Shown: piece by piece, positions 28,501 through 39,900 of the stretch
Layout of the letters: every line of letters begins with the position of its first letter
How positions within the stretch are numbered: the stretch's first letter is position 1
Assembly: GCA_943737045.1 (NCBI GenBank)
Contig: CALSFV010000205.1
Coordinates: forward strand, 140,001 to 204,000
Reading direction: 5' to 3'
Length of the DNA: 64,000 nucleotides
Source of the DNA: Parapristionchus giblindavisi
Lineage: Eukaryota > Nematoda > Chromadorea > Rhabditida > Diplogasteridae
Translations under genes and position numbers: made by a program
The notes under the pieces: model-generated
Databases searched by the model: none
What the model saw: the letters and a program-made list of their open reading frames with translations, nothing else
What the model was told of the DNA's origin: nothing

Positions 28501-28534
28501 GAACGGAGAGTCGAAAAGTATGTTACAAAGTACG

Positions 28535-28690
28535 AAGCCTGACCGGATTTTGAGCCTAAATTTCATAAAAATCGCGAAAAACCTGACCGGATTTTGAGCC
28601 ACAATTTCACAAAAATCGATAAAGCTGACCGGATTTTGAGTCAAATTTGCCAAAAATCATAAAACCTGACCGGATTTTGAAAACAGAGAA
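28535..28690. repeat. Tandem CCTGACCGGATTTTGA repeat
   Basis: Four units of about 38 bp with the core CCTGACCGGATTTTGA. Inverse orientation relative to 14960-15110; the flanking GTATGTTACAAAGTAC is also shared. Confidence 0.75.
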
Positions 28691-29576
28691 CCTAGCTATT
28701 CGACCTATGCGTATCACATAACGCATGTGAATCAATACTTCTCCTTTTACAAAAAACACATACTGAAACCTACAGTAACTTTCGTCTCTACGTATTACAC
28801 AAACAATACAGTAATTAATCAAAACTTAAAATAATCAATGAACCAATGGATAAAACTGACGTGGTTGCATCACTTCAATCAGTCCACCGCCCACAAATTG
28901 CTTATTCGCGTACGCGACTGCTTGCTGTCGGCCGCTCAGTTTAAACTTATTGATCGGCAAGTGACTAGTTACATTTAGTATCACGTCTGTTTGAGACAAT
29001 CGGTCCTTTTGCACCCAGCGCTTTCTCGCCACACCGCCTTTACGAGAAGTGAAAGTTAAATAGTTCATCAGTATCTTTTGGGCCAGTTTCCTATAATGAA
29101 ATAAAACAACAACCCATACCCCATCAGCATCTAAGGCATCAATGATCGGCTCGACGCCGCCCTGACGACAAAACCTGCAGAGATCAAAGATCAAAGATCA
29201 GATCAAACTACAAAATACAGAGCATCAAACAACACATTACCTGGCTGGATTTCGCTCGAGCGTCGGATCGGATAGCTGCAGGCGATTTAAAAACGAGTAG
29301 ATGTTCTATTTCGATCCTCACCCTCTTTTGGAAAAGTGGATATTAATTTATTTATTTCATTTCATTTGCGTTTTTTTATATTTCAACTACTAATCGACCG
29401 ATAAAGTCTTACACTCTGTGCAAAACGACCGGTAGAGTCAGAAAAACCCTCCTTGTTTTGTACACTATCTCGCCCCTTTTGCTATTATTTTCGTGACTGC
29501 ACAATAAACGCTTGCAAGAATTCACGATAAAGTAGTTGAAATGTAAAAAACGCAATTGTAATGAAATCAATATATT

Positions 29577-30135
29577 AACATCCACTTTTCCAAAAGAGGG
29601 TGAGGATCGAGATAGAATATCTAATCGTTTTTTTCAATCGCATACAGCTGTCCGATCCGACGCTGGAGCGAAATCCAGTCAGGTACTGTGTGTAGTTTGG
29701 CGCCCTGCGTTGTGTAGTTTGATCTGATCTTTGATCTTTGATCAGGGCGACGTCGAGCATCGATGACCTGAACGCTGATGGATATTGGTTGTTGTTTTAT
29801 TTAATTATCGGAAACCTGCTCAACTGATACTGATGAACTACTTACCTATCACCTCTTGTAAAGATTGGGTCGCGAGAAAGCGCCGGGTGCAAAAGATCCA
29901 ATTGCCACAATCAGTCGTGATGCCTACCAGGGACTTGCAGATCAATAAGTCTGGCGTGAATGAGGCCTAAATTGTGTTTAGATGCCGAGTCATAATTGTA
30001 GTTTGATCTTTGATCTTTGTAGCTGATTCAGATGTTTGCTTGTTGATATTATTTGTGTTCCGCAAGTTTATTGCTTGAAAGATTTCTTTTCTTTTAAGAT
30101 AATGCAAGAGTTTCTCGCTTCTCGCCTCACGCTCA
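29577..30135 (+). pseudogene. depdc5: Inverted DEPDC5 exon fragments
   Basis: Three exon remnants of the DEPDC5-like gene lie on the plus strand: about 29634-29682 (ends AATCCAGTCAG before GTACTG), about 29743-29783 and about 30104-30135 (ATGCAAGAGTTTCTCGCTTC). They continue the truncated minus-strand copy a in inverted orientation. A short inverted pair (29302-29345 and 29577-29625, CCACTTTTCCAAAAGAGGG) lies at the turn. Frame is not maintained. Confidence 0.65.
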
Positions 30136-31429
30136 AAAATTGCGGTGGAGTCAAAAAAGAGCCCTCCTCGTTTTACACACTATCTCGCCCCTTTGGCTAT
30201 TATTTTCGTGACTGCACATTCTCTGCAATACACGCATGCAAGAATTCACAACTTCCATTCACATCATATCAGTTTATCAAAACATAACAAAATCAACAAA
30301 CAAATCAATCAATCAATCAATAAATCAATACCGGGAGATTACAACAGTTAGCGAACAAAGGCAAAAGTAGACAGTGTGGAATCATTGTGGTGTGGTGGTG
30401 TAACACAGTTCGGTGCCGTGGTGTAGTCGATCATTCTCAATATACGGTATCTTATTCTGGATCGACTTCTTCGGGTATACGATCATGCACTTCGGCGTCC
30501 TCACCGTACCTCAAATCAATCAATAAATCTACCGTAATCCTTCAAATTCGATTCTTGTCAAATTCTACACTAGGTTCTTGAAAGAACAGAAAAGTGGCGG
30601 GAAATTCAAAAATTCAAATAACTACACATACTGTATGGTCGTGTCGATCATCAGAAGCAGATCCTCGATGCTCTCCTCTTCCGTGTTGTCAAGGGCCACC
30701 ATACGGAACATGGATAGTCGTCAAGGACCTTAATCCATACTTATGACCTTAGCATGGTTAATCCCGTTAAGTAAGTCTTATAACCTTATCATGCTAAGAC
30801 CCGTTAAGTAACGTTTGGACAGTCTTATGGCCTTAGCAGGCTAAGCAAAGTTAAGTAACGTTAACCAATACTTATGACCTTAGCATGCTAAGATCCAATA
30901 AGTAACGTTAAGTACCGTTAAGGCGCGCTTAACGTAGCTATGGCCCTACTCAGAGCGGCGTGTCTCTCGTTCCACGGATCCTCCTGCACATCATCCACTA
31001 GCGAGAGGCAATCCGAGTCGAACATGTCCTGAGGAGCAAAGATCAAAGATCAACCCAATCACCCTTTAAGCTAATCAACTCTCTACTACAATCTTTGTCT
31101 CACATAACCACGATCACCATCTCTGATCGCATTGCTCACACAATTTGTCCTCTAGACCTTCGAGACCTTTAATCAACCATTATCGATCGATAGGCTACCG
31201 TAACCCTATCCATTGGTACCGTACCTCGACATGTTTCCTTTCATCTCGGGACAGTTGGTCCATCTTCGTGAGTACATTCACAGCGGCCGTCTCGAGTGAT
31301 ACCATGGATGACATGGCTGTGAGGGCACCAGCGATTAGTCTATGAGAGAATGTTATGGTAGACTGAGAATAAGTCTGATGATAGCCCAAGTTTAAGCTAG
31401 GTTAAGTCAGAAGTTAACCAAAGTTTAAA

Positions 31430-31545
31430 TTGAGCGTAACCTCTCTCAATGGTCTCTTCGACGCGCAATGCTCTCTCTCGTTGTTAGAGAACAGAGAAAT
31501 AGTGGGCACAATGTAGAGACCATTGAGAGAGGTAAAACTCCCTTT
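31430..31545. repeat. Hairpin MITE, CTCTCTCAATGGTCTC family
   Basis: A roughly 115-bp foldback with arms AACCTCTCTCAATGGTCTC and GAGACCATTGAGAGAGG in GPN3 intron 5. The same site is occupied in unit c (48478-48590) and empty in unit d. Confidence 0.75.
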
Positions 31546-31590
31546 AAGTAAGATTAAGTGAGACATTAACTAAAGTTTAAGTTAGATTAA

Positions 31591-33586
31591 GAGTCCGGAT
31601 CTGTAAGACTCGACCATTTCGGACAAATTTCGGACATCGCGCCAAGAATTTTGATTCAGGCCACTCCACTTTATGGGTGTAGGGTACCTTGGGCCCTGAT
31701 TACAAAATGGTACTCAAAGTGGCCCTAGCAGTGGAAAGCGGCGCGCCAGGTGGGCGCCAAGTTTGAAAACTCGATTTTTATATTTTTTCAACCGAACAAG
31801 CTAGAGACCAAATTTCTTCGGCATTGTGTTAGGCATGCCGAATGTGCACAGAAACACTATTGAGATTAATTTTAAGCAATTCCTAGACTAATTTTTTTAC
31901 TCGATTTTTAGGTTTTTTTCGATTTCTCGGCATCTCAATGTCAATTCCGCACAAGTTCTCTAGTATATTCATGGAGCCCAACTACCATTGCATGTAACCC
32001 TGCCAGGCTGAAATCGATCTTGGATTGCGCGTTTCGGAAAAAATCGGTTGAGTGTCTCCAACTTGACTCAGAATCGTTATTTCGTGTTTTTTAAATGTAT
32101 TTTCCAAACGATTAGTGCGGAATTGTGGTCTACTCAAAGTTTAGAGGTGAAACGAGTAAAATGACACAAGAAGCCCATAACTTGGATCAATTTGAAAATT
32201 TCGATTTTTACGACCCAGGGGTCATGGTCGAAAATTTCAAAATTTCTCAAGTTTGAAATGTTTTCATTTATGAATCTTATTGTGAAGTACTAATGATGTG
32301 AATAATATTCAGCCAATGCTCAATGGCCGGTCTCTCCTTTCAACCATTTTTCGAAAAGATTCATGTTGAATGCGTGCGAAAAAGTCAGAATTGTGCTTGA
32401 ATCAGTTTCCATCTTACTTTCTGTAACATTCTATCTAAGTACTTTGCAATGTACATAATCAATATGAAAATCGTTAATTATGGAAAATTCAAAAAAATCA
32501 ATTTGAGCGCCTACTTTCACGGAAAATTTTTGAAATATTGCATTTTTTCGACTCGAATGCCGCGACAATTAGCAAATGACAACGACAATGTGAAGTTTCA
32601 TGATGAGTAAACATAGTAGAACTGAAATCCTGGCATTCGGCTCACTTTTGAAAAAATCGATTTCCATGACCCCGGGGTCATGGTAAAAAAATATGAATTT
32701 TTCGAAATTAACGATTTTTATATTGATTATGTACATTGCAAAGTACTTAGATAGAATGTTACAGAAAGTAAGTTGGAAACTGATTCAAGCACAATTCTGA
32801 CTTTTTCGCACGCATTCAACATGAATCTTTTCGAAAAATGGTTGAAAGGAGAGACCGGCCATTGAGCATTGGCTGAATATTATTCACATCATTAGTACTT
32901 CACAATAAGATTCATAAATGAAAACATTTCAAACTTGAGAAATTTTGAAATTTTCGACCATGACCCCTGGGTCGTAAAAATCGAAATTTTCAAATTGATC
33001 CAAGTTATGGGCTTCTTGTGTCATTTTACTCGTCTCACCTCTATACTTTGAGTAGACCACAATTCCGCACTAATCGTTTGGAAAATACATTTTAAAAAAC
33101 ACGAAATAACGATTCTGAGTCAAGTTGGAGACACTCAACCGATTTTTTCCGAAACGCGCAATCCAAGATCGATTTCAGCCTGGCAGGGTTACATGCAATG
33201 GTAGTTGGGCTCCATGAATATACTAGAGAACTTGTGCGGAATTGACATTGAGATGCCGAGAAATCGAAAAAAAAATAAAAATCGAGTAAAAAAATTAGTC
33301 TAGGAATTGCTTAAAATTAATCTCAATAGTGTTTCTGTGCACATTCGGCATGCCTAACACAATGCCGAAGAAATTTGGTCTCTAGCTTGTTCGGTTGAAA
33401 AAATATAAAAATCGAGTTTTCAAAATTGGCGCCCACCTGGCGCGCCGCTTTCCACTGCTAGGGCCACTTTGAGTACCATTTTGTAATCAGGGCCCAAGGT
33501 ACCCTACACCCATAAAGTGGAGTGGCCTGAATCAAAATTCTTGGCGCGATGTCCGGAACATGGTCGAGTCTTACAGATCCGGACTC
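31591..33586. mobile_element. 2-kb foldback element at TTAA
   Basis: Two arms of about 900 bp begin GAGTCCGGATCTGTAAGACT and are almost mirror images. They enclose about 200 bp. TTAA occurs on both sides (31587-31590, 33587-33590), and the paralogous unoccupied sequence in unit c has a single AGATTAAGT. A TTAA duplication is the hallmark of piggyBac-type transposition. No transposase is encoded. The arms contain AAAATCGATTTTT-like AT-rich stretches. Confidence 0.8.
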
Positions 33587-36500
33587 TTAAGTAAGAACTT
33601 TACCTAAGTTTAACTTAGATTATTAAGTAAGACATTAATCAAAGTATAAGTAAGATAAGAGTACGAAATTAACTAAAGTTTAAGTAAGATTAAGTAAAAC
33701 CCTAACTTATCGATAAGTTCACGTAAGGCTAAGTCAGTTACTGCTTTCCTGAGACTGAGTTCTGCCAAGTCTTCTTATCATAATAAAGTAAGTCTAATAA
33801 AAGGGTCAGTCGGACAATATTTCAGCCTTGTGAATTAGCGTTTTAGAGAATCTTTGATATGCAGATGAAAGAATTGGCAGTGCTTCCAAGTTCCCCGATC
33901 GCGATCAGAATAGGTATAAAAAGCGGTGAGAAACCGTTTGTCGACAAACGCGAAGTCACAAGCGTGGGCCATTCAACCTCGCCTGTGATATTAAAAGGCT
34001 CTCCATAAGAGCGGCGGGGGCATGGCACAATGTTTCAAAATCATTGTCGACAACTCTTTTGTCAACGTTCATGCATACGTCCTCAAGTATCTGGCCTATG
34101 GCTCCATTGCGTCCTACCGTATCCCAGAATCATCTGACCGTAACCCCTCGTCCCCCACTCACTTTTCCGGTTCGAGCACAAAATGCGAGTCGATCATGAA
34201 GAGCGAGCAGACGTTGTAGTCCCAGGCGCGAAACGCTGTCACTATGTCCTTCATTACCCAATCAATCAATCGATAAATCAATCAGTCAACCAATTAACTT
34301 GCCAAACACGTCAATCAATGACACCAAAAAACGACAATAGCCAGATCGCAATCAATGTTCGAATTGCAGGGTAGCTACCGTAACCATTAACTACCGTAAC
34401 CCGTCAATCGATCAATAATCACCAACCGGCAGATCGGAGTACAGCTCGATCTGACCGGGACAGTCAACGATGACGTAGGCATCATCGCCATCTGTGAGCT
34501 GATCACGAATCCACTCCATGTTCTGGGAGATGTACCTGGTAAATGCGAAAATGTATAGTCAAAAGAAAATATAAGAGACTATATTATCAGTCAACCTTCT
34601 CTTCGAACACTCCAAATACACATTTCTTCATTCACTGACCAGATTAGTCCATATCACGGTTACAAGATCAAAAGTTGCAAACGATTGTAAACATAGCGTT
34701 CTCTCGGACCATTAATTTATGATCTCCATCGTGATAACCTTCTCACAGCAGTTTCCTACCGTGACCAAAATCCGCCCTCTAACATAGTCCGTGTAAATGC
34801 CCCACTTGCTCCATGCAGAATACGAGTCCTCCATTGGGTCCCATAATGATATCTTCATCTTCGAGAACGTCGTCGACAGAGATCAGATCACGGATATCTA
34901 CAAAGGAATACAAAATTGTACTCACTAAAATATAAACTAAATCGGATATTGGTACGATTGACAAAGATCGTAACGATGTATGCTGCAGCAGCACTCTGGA
35001 CTTCACCACACCACTTTATTAGCAAACGGGTTGGCATTAATGTCACCTTACCCCGATTTCATGAATTTAAGAACTAAGTTATACTACTCACGTTCAAGTA
35101 CACGTGCTACTTACTTATCACTCAGGTATAACTATACTTAAGCACTCGAACTTACCAACGGAGGGTGTGTAATTGAATGACTCAGCTGCCGGATCGAGGT
35201 TGACGATCTCAACGGGTCGATGGAGAGCGGCAAAGTGATTAGCCATCACTGAACAGTATGTTGACTGTAAATATAGTTATTGATCGATTATTCTGACAAA
35301 TAAAAAATTTATTTTTTTTATTTATTTATTCTAGCAAATAGACAAAAGGGGTACAGCATTCATCTGGTTATTGATTGATATCAGTGGCTAATATGATTCT
35401 CAACGAATTATGATTGGATTTACATTAGCCCAAGTGATCCACAATTGACCAAAGTTCCCAAACGCGTAATGAATTAAGCAAATGGCCGACACATCAAAGC
35501 GACGGGTGTACCAATCAAGAGTCATAGTCTATGTACGTGCTATCTCGCTTGGACTCTCTCTCCAAACATATAAATTCATTGTGGCAGTGGTTGGCTACTC
35601 TCGTAACAAATAAACAAGTGAATTTTATACAGCCAACAACAATACCAATGTCAATGGTTTGTTAAATCCCTCAAGGCCGTTTATGACCACCGTGAAACAC
35701 AGATTCAATGGGTGTGAATGTTGAACACTTGTACAACACTGTCTAATACCTTATTTTACAAATTAATCAATATGGATACCAAGAGGTGATGGAGACCAAA
35801 ACAACATAGCACTCCTCTACATAATCCAATCTACCGTAACCCGTAACCCTACCGTACCCTGCGTTTCGGTATCGATGACTGAGCATGTGGTTCCAGCTCC
35901 AATAGTAGAATGGCTGGCCAGTGGTTGGTTGTTCGAGTGACGCGAACATTCCGCCTGTCCAGTGCACAAAATATCTGTAATAGACATATTGTGGTGGTGT
36001 GTCTTACTACACCACGGTGGTGCGGCGACGTTTCACAATCGTGTAATTACAGTATCAAACGTACTGGCTAATCTCTGATCGTTTCTTGTGCACGGGACAC
36101 GCGAGTGAGACGAAACCACGATGATGGAGTAGAGAACGCATCACAGAGGGAAGCTGCAACGGGGGAGATATGGTATTATCATGGTTACTGTAGAGATCGT
36201 TTCCATGCATTTTCGAGCACCCGCATTGTGAGTGAGCACTTTTTTGTCGATGCGGTCAGTTTCGAGTCTTGAAACCCATATAGGAATATGAGGGAGATCG
36301 AGAATAGTAAGAATCACGAGTACTTGAGATGTAGATCGGGTCAGGTCAGGTAAGGTCAGGTCGGGTCAGATGTAGATCGTTTAGTTCTAATTTCGGGTCA
36401 GGTTATAATTCGCACCAACAATAGATTGTGGGTGGGGCGAAAATGTATGATCGTTTTCATGAACGGTGGCAAACCGTTTGCCGATAAACATGACGTCACA

Positions 36501-36589
36501 AGAGTAAGGAGATGAGTTTTGGGAAATGCCTCCGCCTACAGTTGTGACGTCACATCGTCGGCAAACGGTTTAGTACCGTTCATGGATAC

Positions 36590-36810
36590 TGTTATGTCCT
36601 TAGGCACAACAAGTAGTAGAGCAGAGACTTTATTAACAGAGAGAGAAACAGCACAACCGTGCTACGAGAGGGAAAACTATAAGAGTCAAGCTGGGAATAG
36701 GAACCGCAGCTTATACGACGCGAGAGGCTACGACGCGTCGCGGTTAGGAGGGAAGTCAAATAGTACAGAAAGGGTAGTACGCTAGGTCAGACTTTGGAGC
36801 GTACATAATA
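36590..36810 (-). repeat. 3' LTR
   Basis: 221 bp, starting TGTTATGTCC and ending ACATAATA on the plus strand. Same sequence as 41443-41663. Confidence 0.95.
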
Positions 36811-36951
36811 CCTCCACCATAAGATATGAACTAGGGCATATCTGACAAACAATAAATATGTACAATCATATAGTACAAGATCAATAGTGTGATGTAATGA
36901 CATTAGAGTTAACGATCAATAATAGATGAATCAATAATAGAGGAATACGAA

Positions 36952-39900
36952 TCAATGGTAAGATTGACCACTATTAGAGGCTATATTCATACGAGGTGGT
37001 GGGCGTCTATTACGGGCTGGCCTTGTAGAACCGGATTTAACCACGGTAGGCTCAGGATTGGGCTTCTTGTTGTTCTCCACATTATTAGTGGGCACGACGA
37101 CGGCAGCAGCATCAACATCAATGACGACGGCATCAGCAGTAGACGGCGCGACGTTGCACTTGGCGGGCTCGACCTGGATGTTGCACTTGGCGGGCTCGAC
37201 CTGGACGTTGCACTTGACGACGTTGTCGGCGGGAACATTGAAGCTCTCCAGTAATACACTCAGAGGATCACAATCCTCAGTCCATCTTCTCTTCAATTGA
37301 TTCGTATGGGCAGTTACCAAACTACCATCCAATCTCTGGACTTCATACATCACATTTCCTTTCTTTCTGAGCACTACGGCTTCAGACCACTTCTCGTGAT
37401 TCGGACCATCCCGATCACGATAATACACAGTGTCTCCTTCGGTGAACTCTCGTGTCACCTTGTCATTCACTACTCTCTCCTCTCCCTCCCTGGGAGACAT
37501 GAGAGTGAGACGAAATCGCATCTTCCTTCCGAGGAAGATCTCCGCTGGAGTACACATCTTCAGTTGGTTGTTAGGAGTGCATCTGTACATCATCAAGAAC
37601 TTCTGCACATTCTCATCCTCAGGACCTTCTCCTCTCATCTTCAACAGTGACCGCTTAAACGTATCCACGAAGCGTTCAGCCTGTCCATTACTCTGTGGAT
37701 GATATGGCGGCGAGAACATGTGCTTGATTCCATACTCCATACAGAATGCTCTCATCTTCTCAGATTTGAACTGAGTTCCGTTATCAGAGACTATTGTCTC
37801 CGGACTACCGTATCTTGATACGAAGTCTCTCAATGCTTTGACGGTTGCATTAGCCGTAATCCTCTCCATTGTTACGACCTCTGGCCATCTACCATGAACA
37901 TCAACGATGATCAAGTAGTACCGACCATTCATTGGACCTGCGAAATCCATATGGACTCGCTCCATTGGTCTACTCGTCTCTGGCCACTTGATTGGCTCAG
38001 CCTTGGACGGATTCTTGGCAGCAATTGCACAACCTTCACAACATCTTACTAGGCTTTCGATATTCTGATCGATACCTGGCCAGTACACATATGAACGAGC
38101 AAGAGCCTTCATACGTACCATGCCTGGATGGCCACGATGCAGTTCCTTCATGACTGCTTCTCTTAATCTTGCAGGAATGATCACTCGTTCTGCCGTCATC
38201 AAGCATCCATTCACAGAAGAAATCGATTCTCTCTTCAGATAGTACGGTAGAATATTCTGATCCTTCGGAGGCTTGGGAGGCCATCCTTCATCCAGATATT
38301 TCTTCACCTTCAGAAGAATCTCATCATTCAATGTAGATGATTGAATATCAGTGACAGTTATGGGCATCGCCCTCACTCCTTGACGCAGGACTTCTCCAAT
38401 GTCCTCCTCCAGTGACACATGAGCAATAACCATGTCTTCATCTTCACGTGCAAACGAAGCCATCAATCGAGAAAGCATATCAGCCTTTCCGAAATCCTTC
38501 GTATTCACGTACTCGATCTTGAAGTCGTAGTTCAACATGAATATCGCCCATCTGAGCAATCTGTTCGCAGAATGAACAGGAATTCCATTCTTCGATCCGA
38601 ATATCGCAAGCAGTGGTTTGTGATCAGTCTGGAGAAGAAATCTCCTTCCATATACATACTTATGGAACTTCTTGAGAGCAAAGGTCAACGCGAGACCTTC
38701 CTTCTCGATCTGTGCGTACTTCTCTTCAGCACCGTTGAGGCGCCTTGATGCATACATCACTGGTCTTTCAGTTCCATCCTTGTATCGATGACTTATCACT
38801 GCTCCAATACCATACTGGCTTGCATCAGCAGCAACAACGATATCCTCGTTAGGATCGTAGTGTGCTAGTATAGTCTCAGCACTGATAGCCTTTCGGATAT
38901 TCTCGAATGCCTTCTGACACACAGGAGTCCATTCAAACTTGGCATCCTTCTTTAGCAATCGATCAAGCGGAGTACGCAGCTCCGACATATTCTTCACGAA
39001 AGCTCCATAGTAGTTGACTCCACCGAGAAACGATCTCAGTTGAGCTACATCCTTGGGTACTTGCATCTCCTTGAGTGCATGATCCTTCTTGGGATCGGGG
39101 TGACGTCCAGATTCATTCACGATGAATCCAAGGAAGTGGACTTCATTCTGTCCGAATGCACATTTCTCTGGTCGGATTCTGAATCCAGACTCGCGAATCT
39201 TCTCGAGAACTCTCTTCAGGTTCTCGTCGTGCTCTTCCTTCGTCCTTCCACTTACAATGACATCATCCAAGTATGCCACTGTCCTGCTCATTCCTGTCAA
39301 CATCTGGTCCATTATCGACTGGAATATACCTGGAGCAGGCTTAACACCGAACGGTAATCTACGGTACTGATACAGTCCACGATGCGTATTGATTACGAGG
39401 AGCTTCTTAGCTTCTTCGTCTACTTCAACTTGGAGGTACGCATCTGAGAAATCGATCGTGGAGAAAACTGTTCCACCATTCAATGAGGCGAATATGTCTT
39501 CCGGCAGCTTGAGCGGATGAGTGCAATCTTCCAGACAGTCATTCAGTCCTGTCTTGAAATCGGCACACAATCTCTTTGCACCATTCTTCTTTGCGACTAG
39601 CAAGAACGGAGCCGCCCACTCCGAGTGTTCCACCTTGGAAATCACTCCCATATCACATAATCGATCGATCTCCTTATCACACACCTGCTGGCTGGCATAC
39701 GGCACTGGCCGCTTGTTACGAAACACCGGCTTTACGCCCGGTTTCAGGTACAACTTCGCTGCAGACTTATTGTACTTGCCCAGTCCAGGCTCACAGACTT
39801 CTGGGAAGACATCCTTTACCCAGGCTGCGTAGTCTCCTGACTTGATGTGTGCAATCACCGTTTCATCATTCTCATCTGAGAATGCTCGCTTCAAGTCTAG

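Larger units (their letters stand above)
24431..29287 (-). pseudogene. depdc5: DEPDC5/Iml1-like copy a, decayed
   Basis: Exons matching unit d are found at 24431-24533, 25086-25142, 25380-25496, 25584-25672, 26122-26170, 26243-26346, 26553-26642, 26921-27056, about 27404-27493, 27989-28039, 28861-28941 (truncated), 29120-29174 and 29241-29287 (truncated). Three lesions are seen. The exon at about 27404 has an extra C (TTGGGGC against TTGGGC in units b and d), which shifts the frame. The DEP exon is cut after about 80 of 119 bases. The exon encoding MLQEFLASRL is deleted. The C-terminal motifs (FEFTVKWMMACG, FPVPEDIFALP, RELRSYCNDPEKLEKF) are preserved. Confidence 0.85.
30452..35264 (-). pseudogene. 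gpn3: GPN3 copy b: lacks exon 1, several lesions
   Basis: Exons 2-9 are present at 35156-35264, 34810-34897, 34427-34535, 34163-34257, 31225-31339, 30933-31028, 30632-30728 and 30452-30509. Exon 1 with the P-loop is missing: the sequence beyond 35.52 kb passes straight into a DEPDC5 intron. Exon 5 has lost its acceptor AG (ATTGGGTAATG against CAGGTAATG). The exon 7 donor is TTAAG instead of GTAAG. Exon 8 is 97 bases rather than 98, a frameshift at GACTATCC. The exon 3 donor has become GC (GCAAGT), which could still splice. Exon 4 reads IELYSD where d has IELYSH. Intron 5 contains a 2-kb TTAA element. Several independent lesions make this a pseudogene. Confidence 0.88.
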
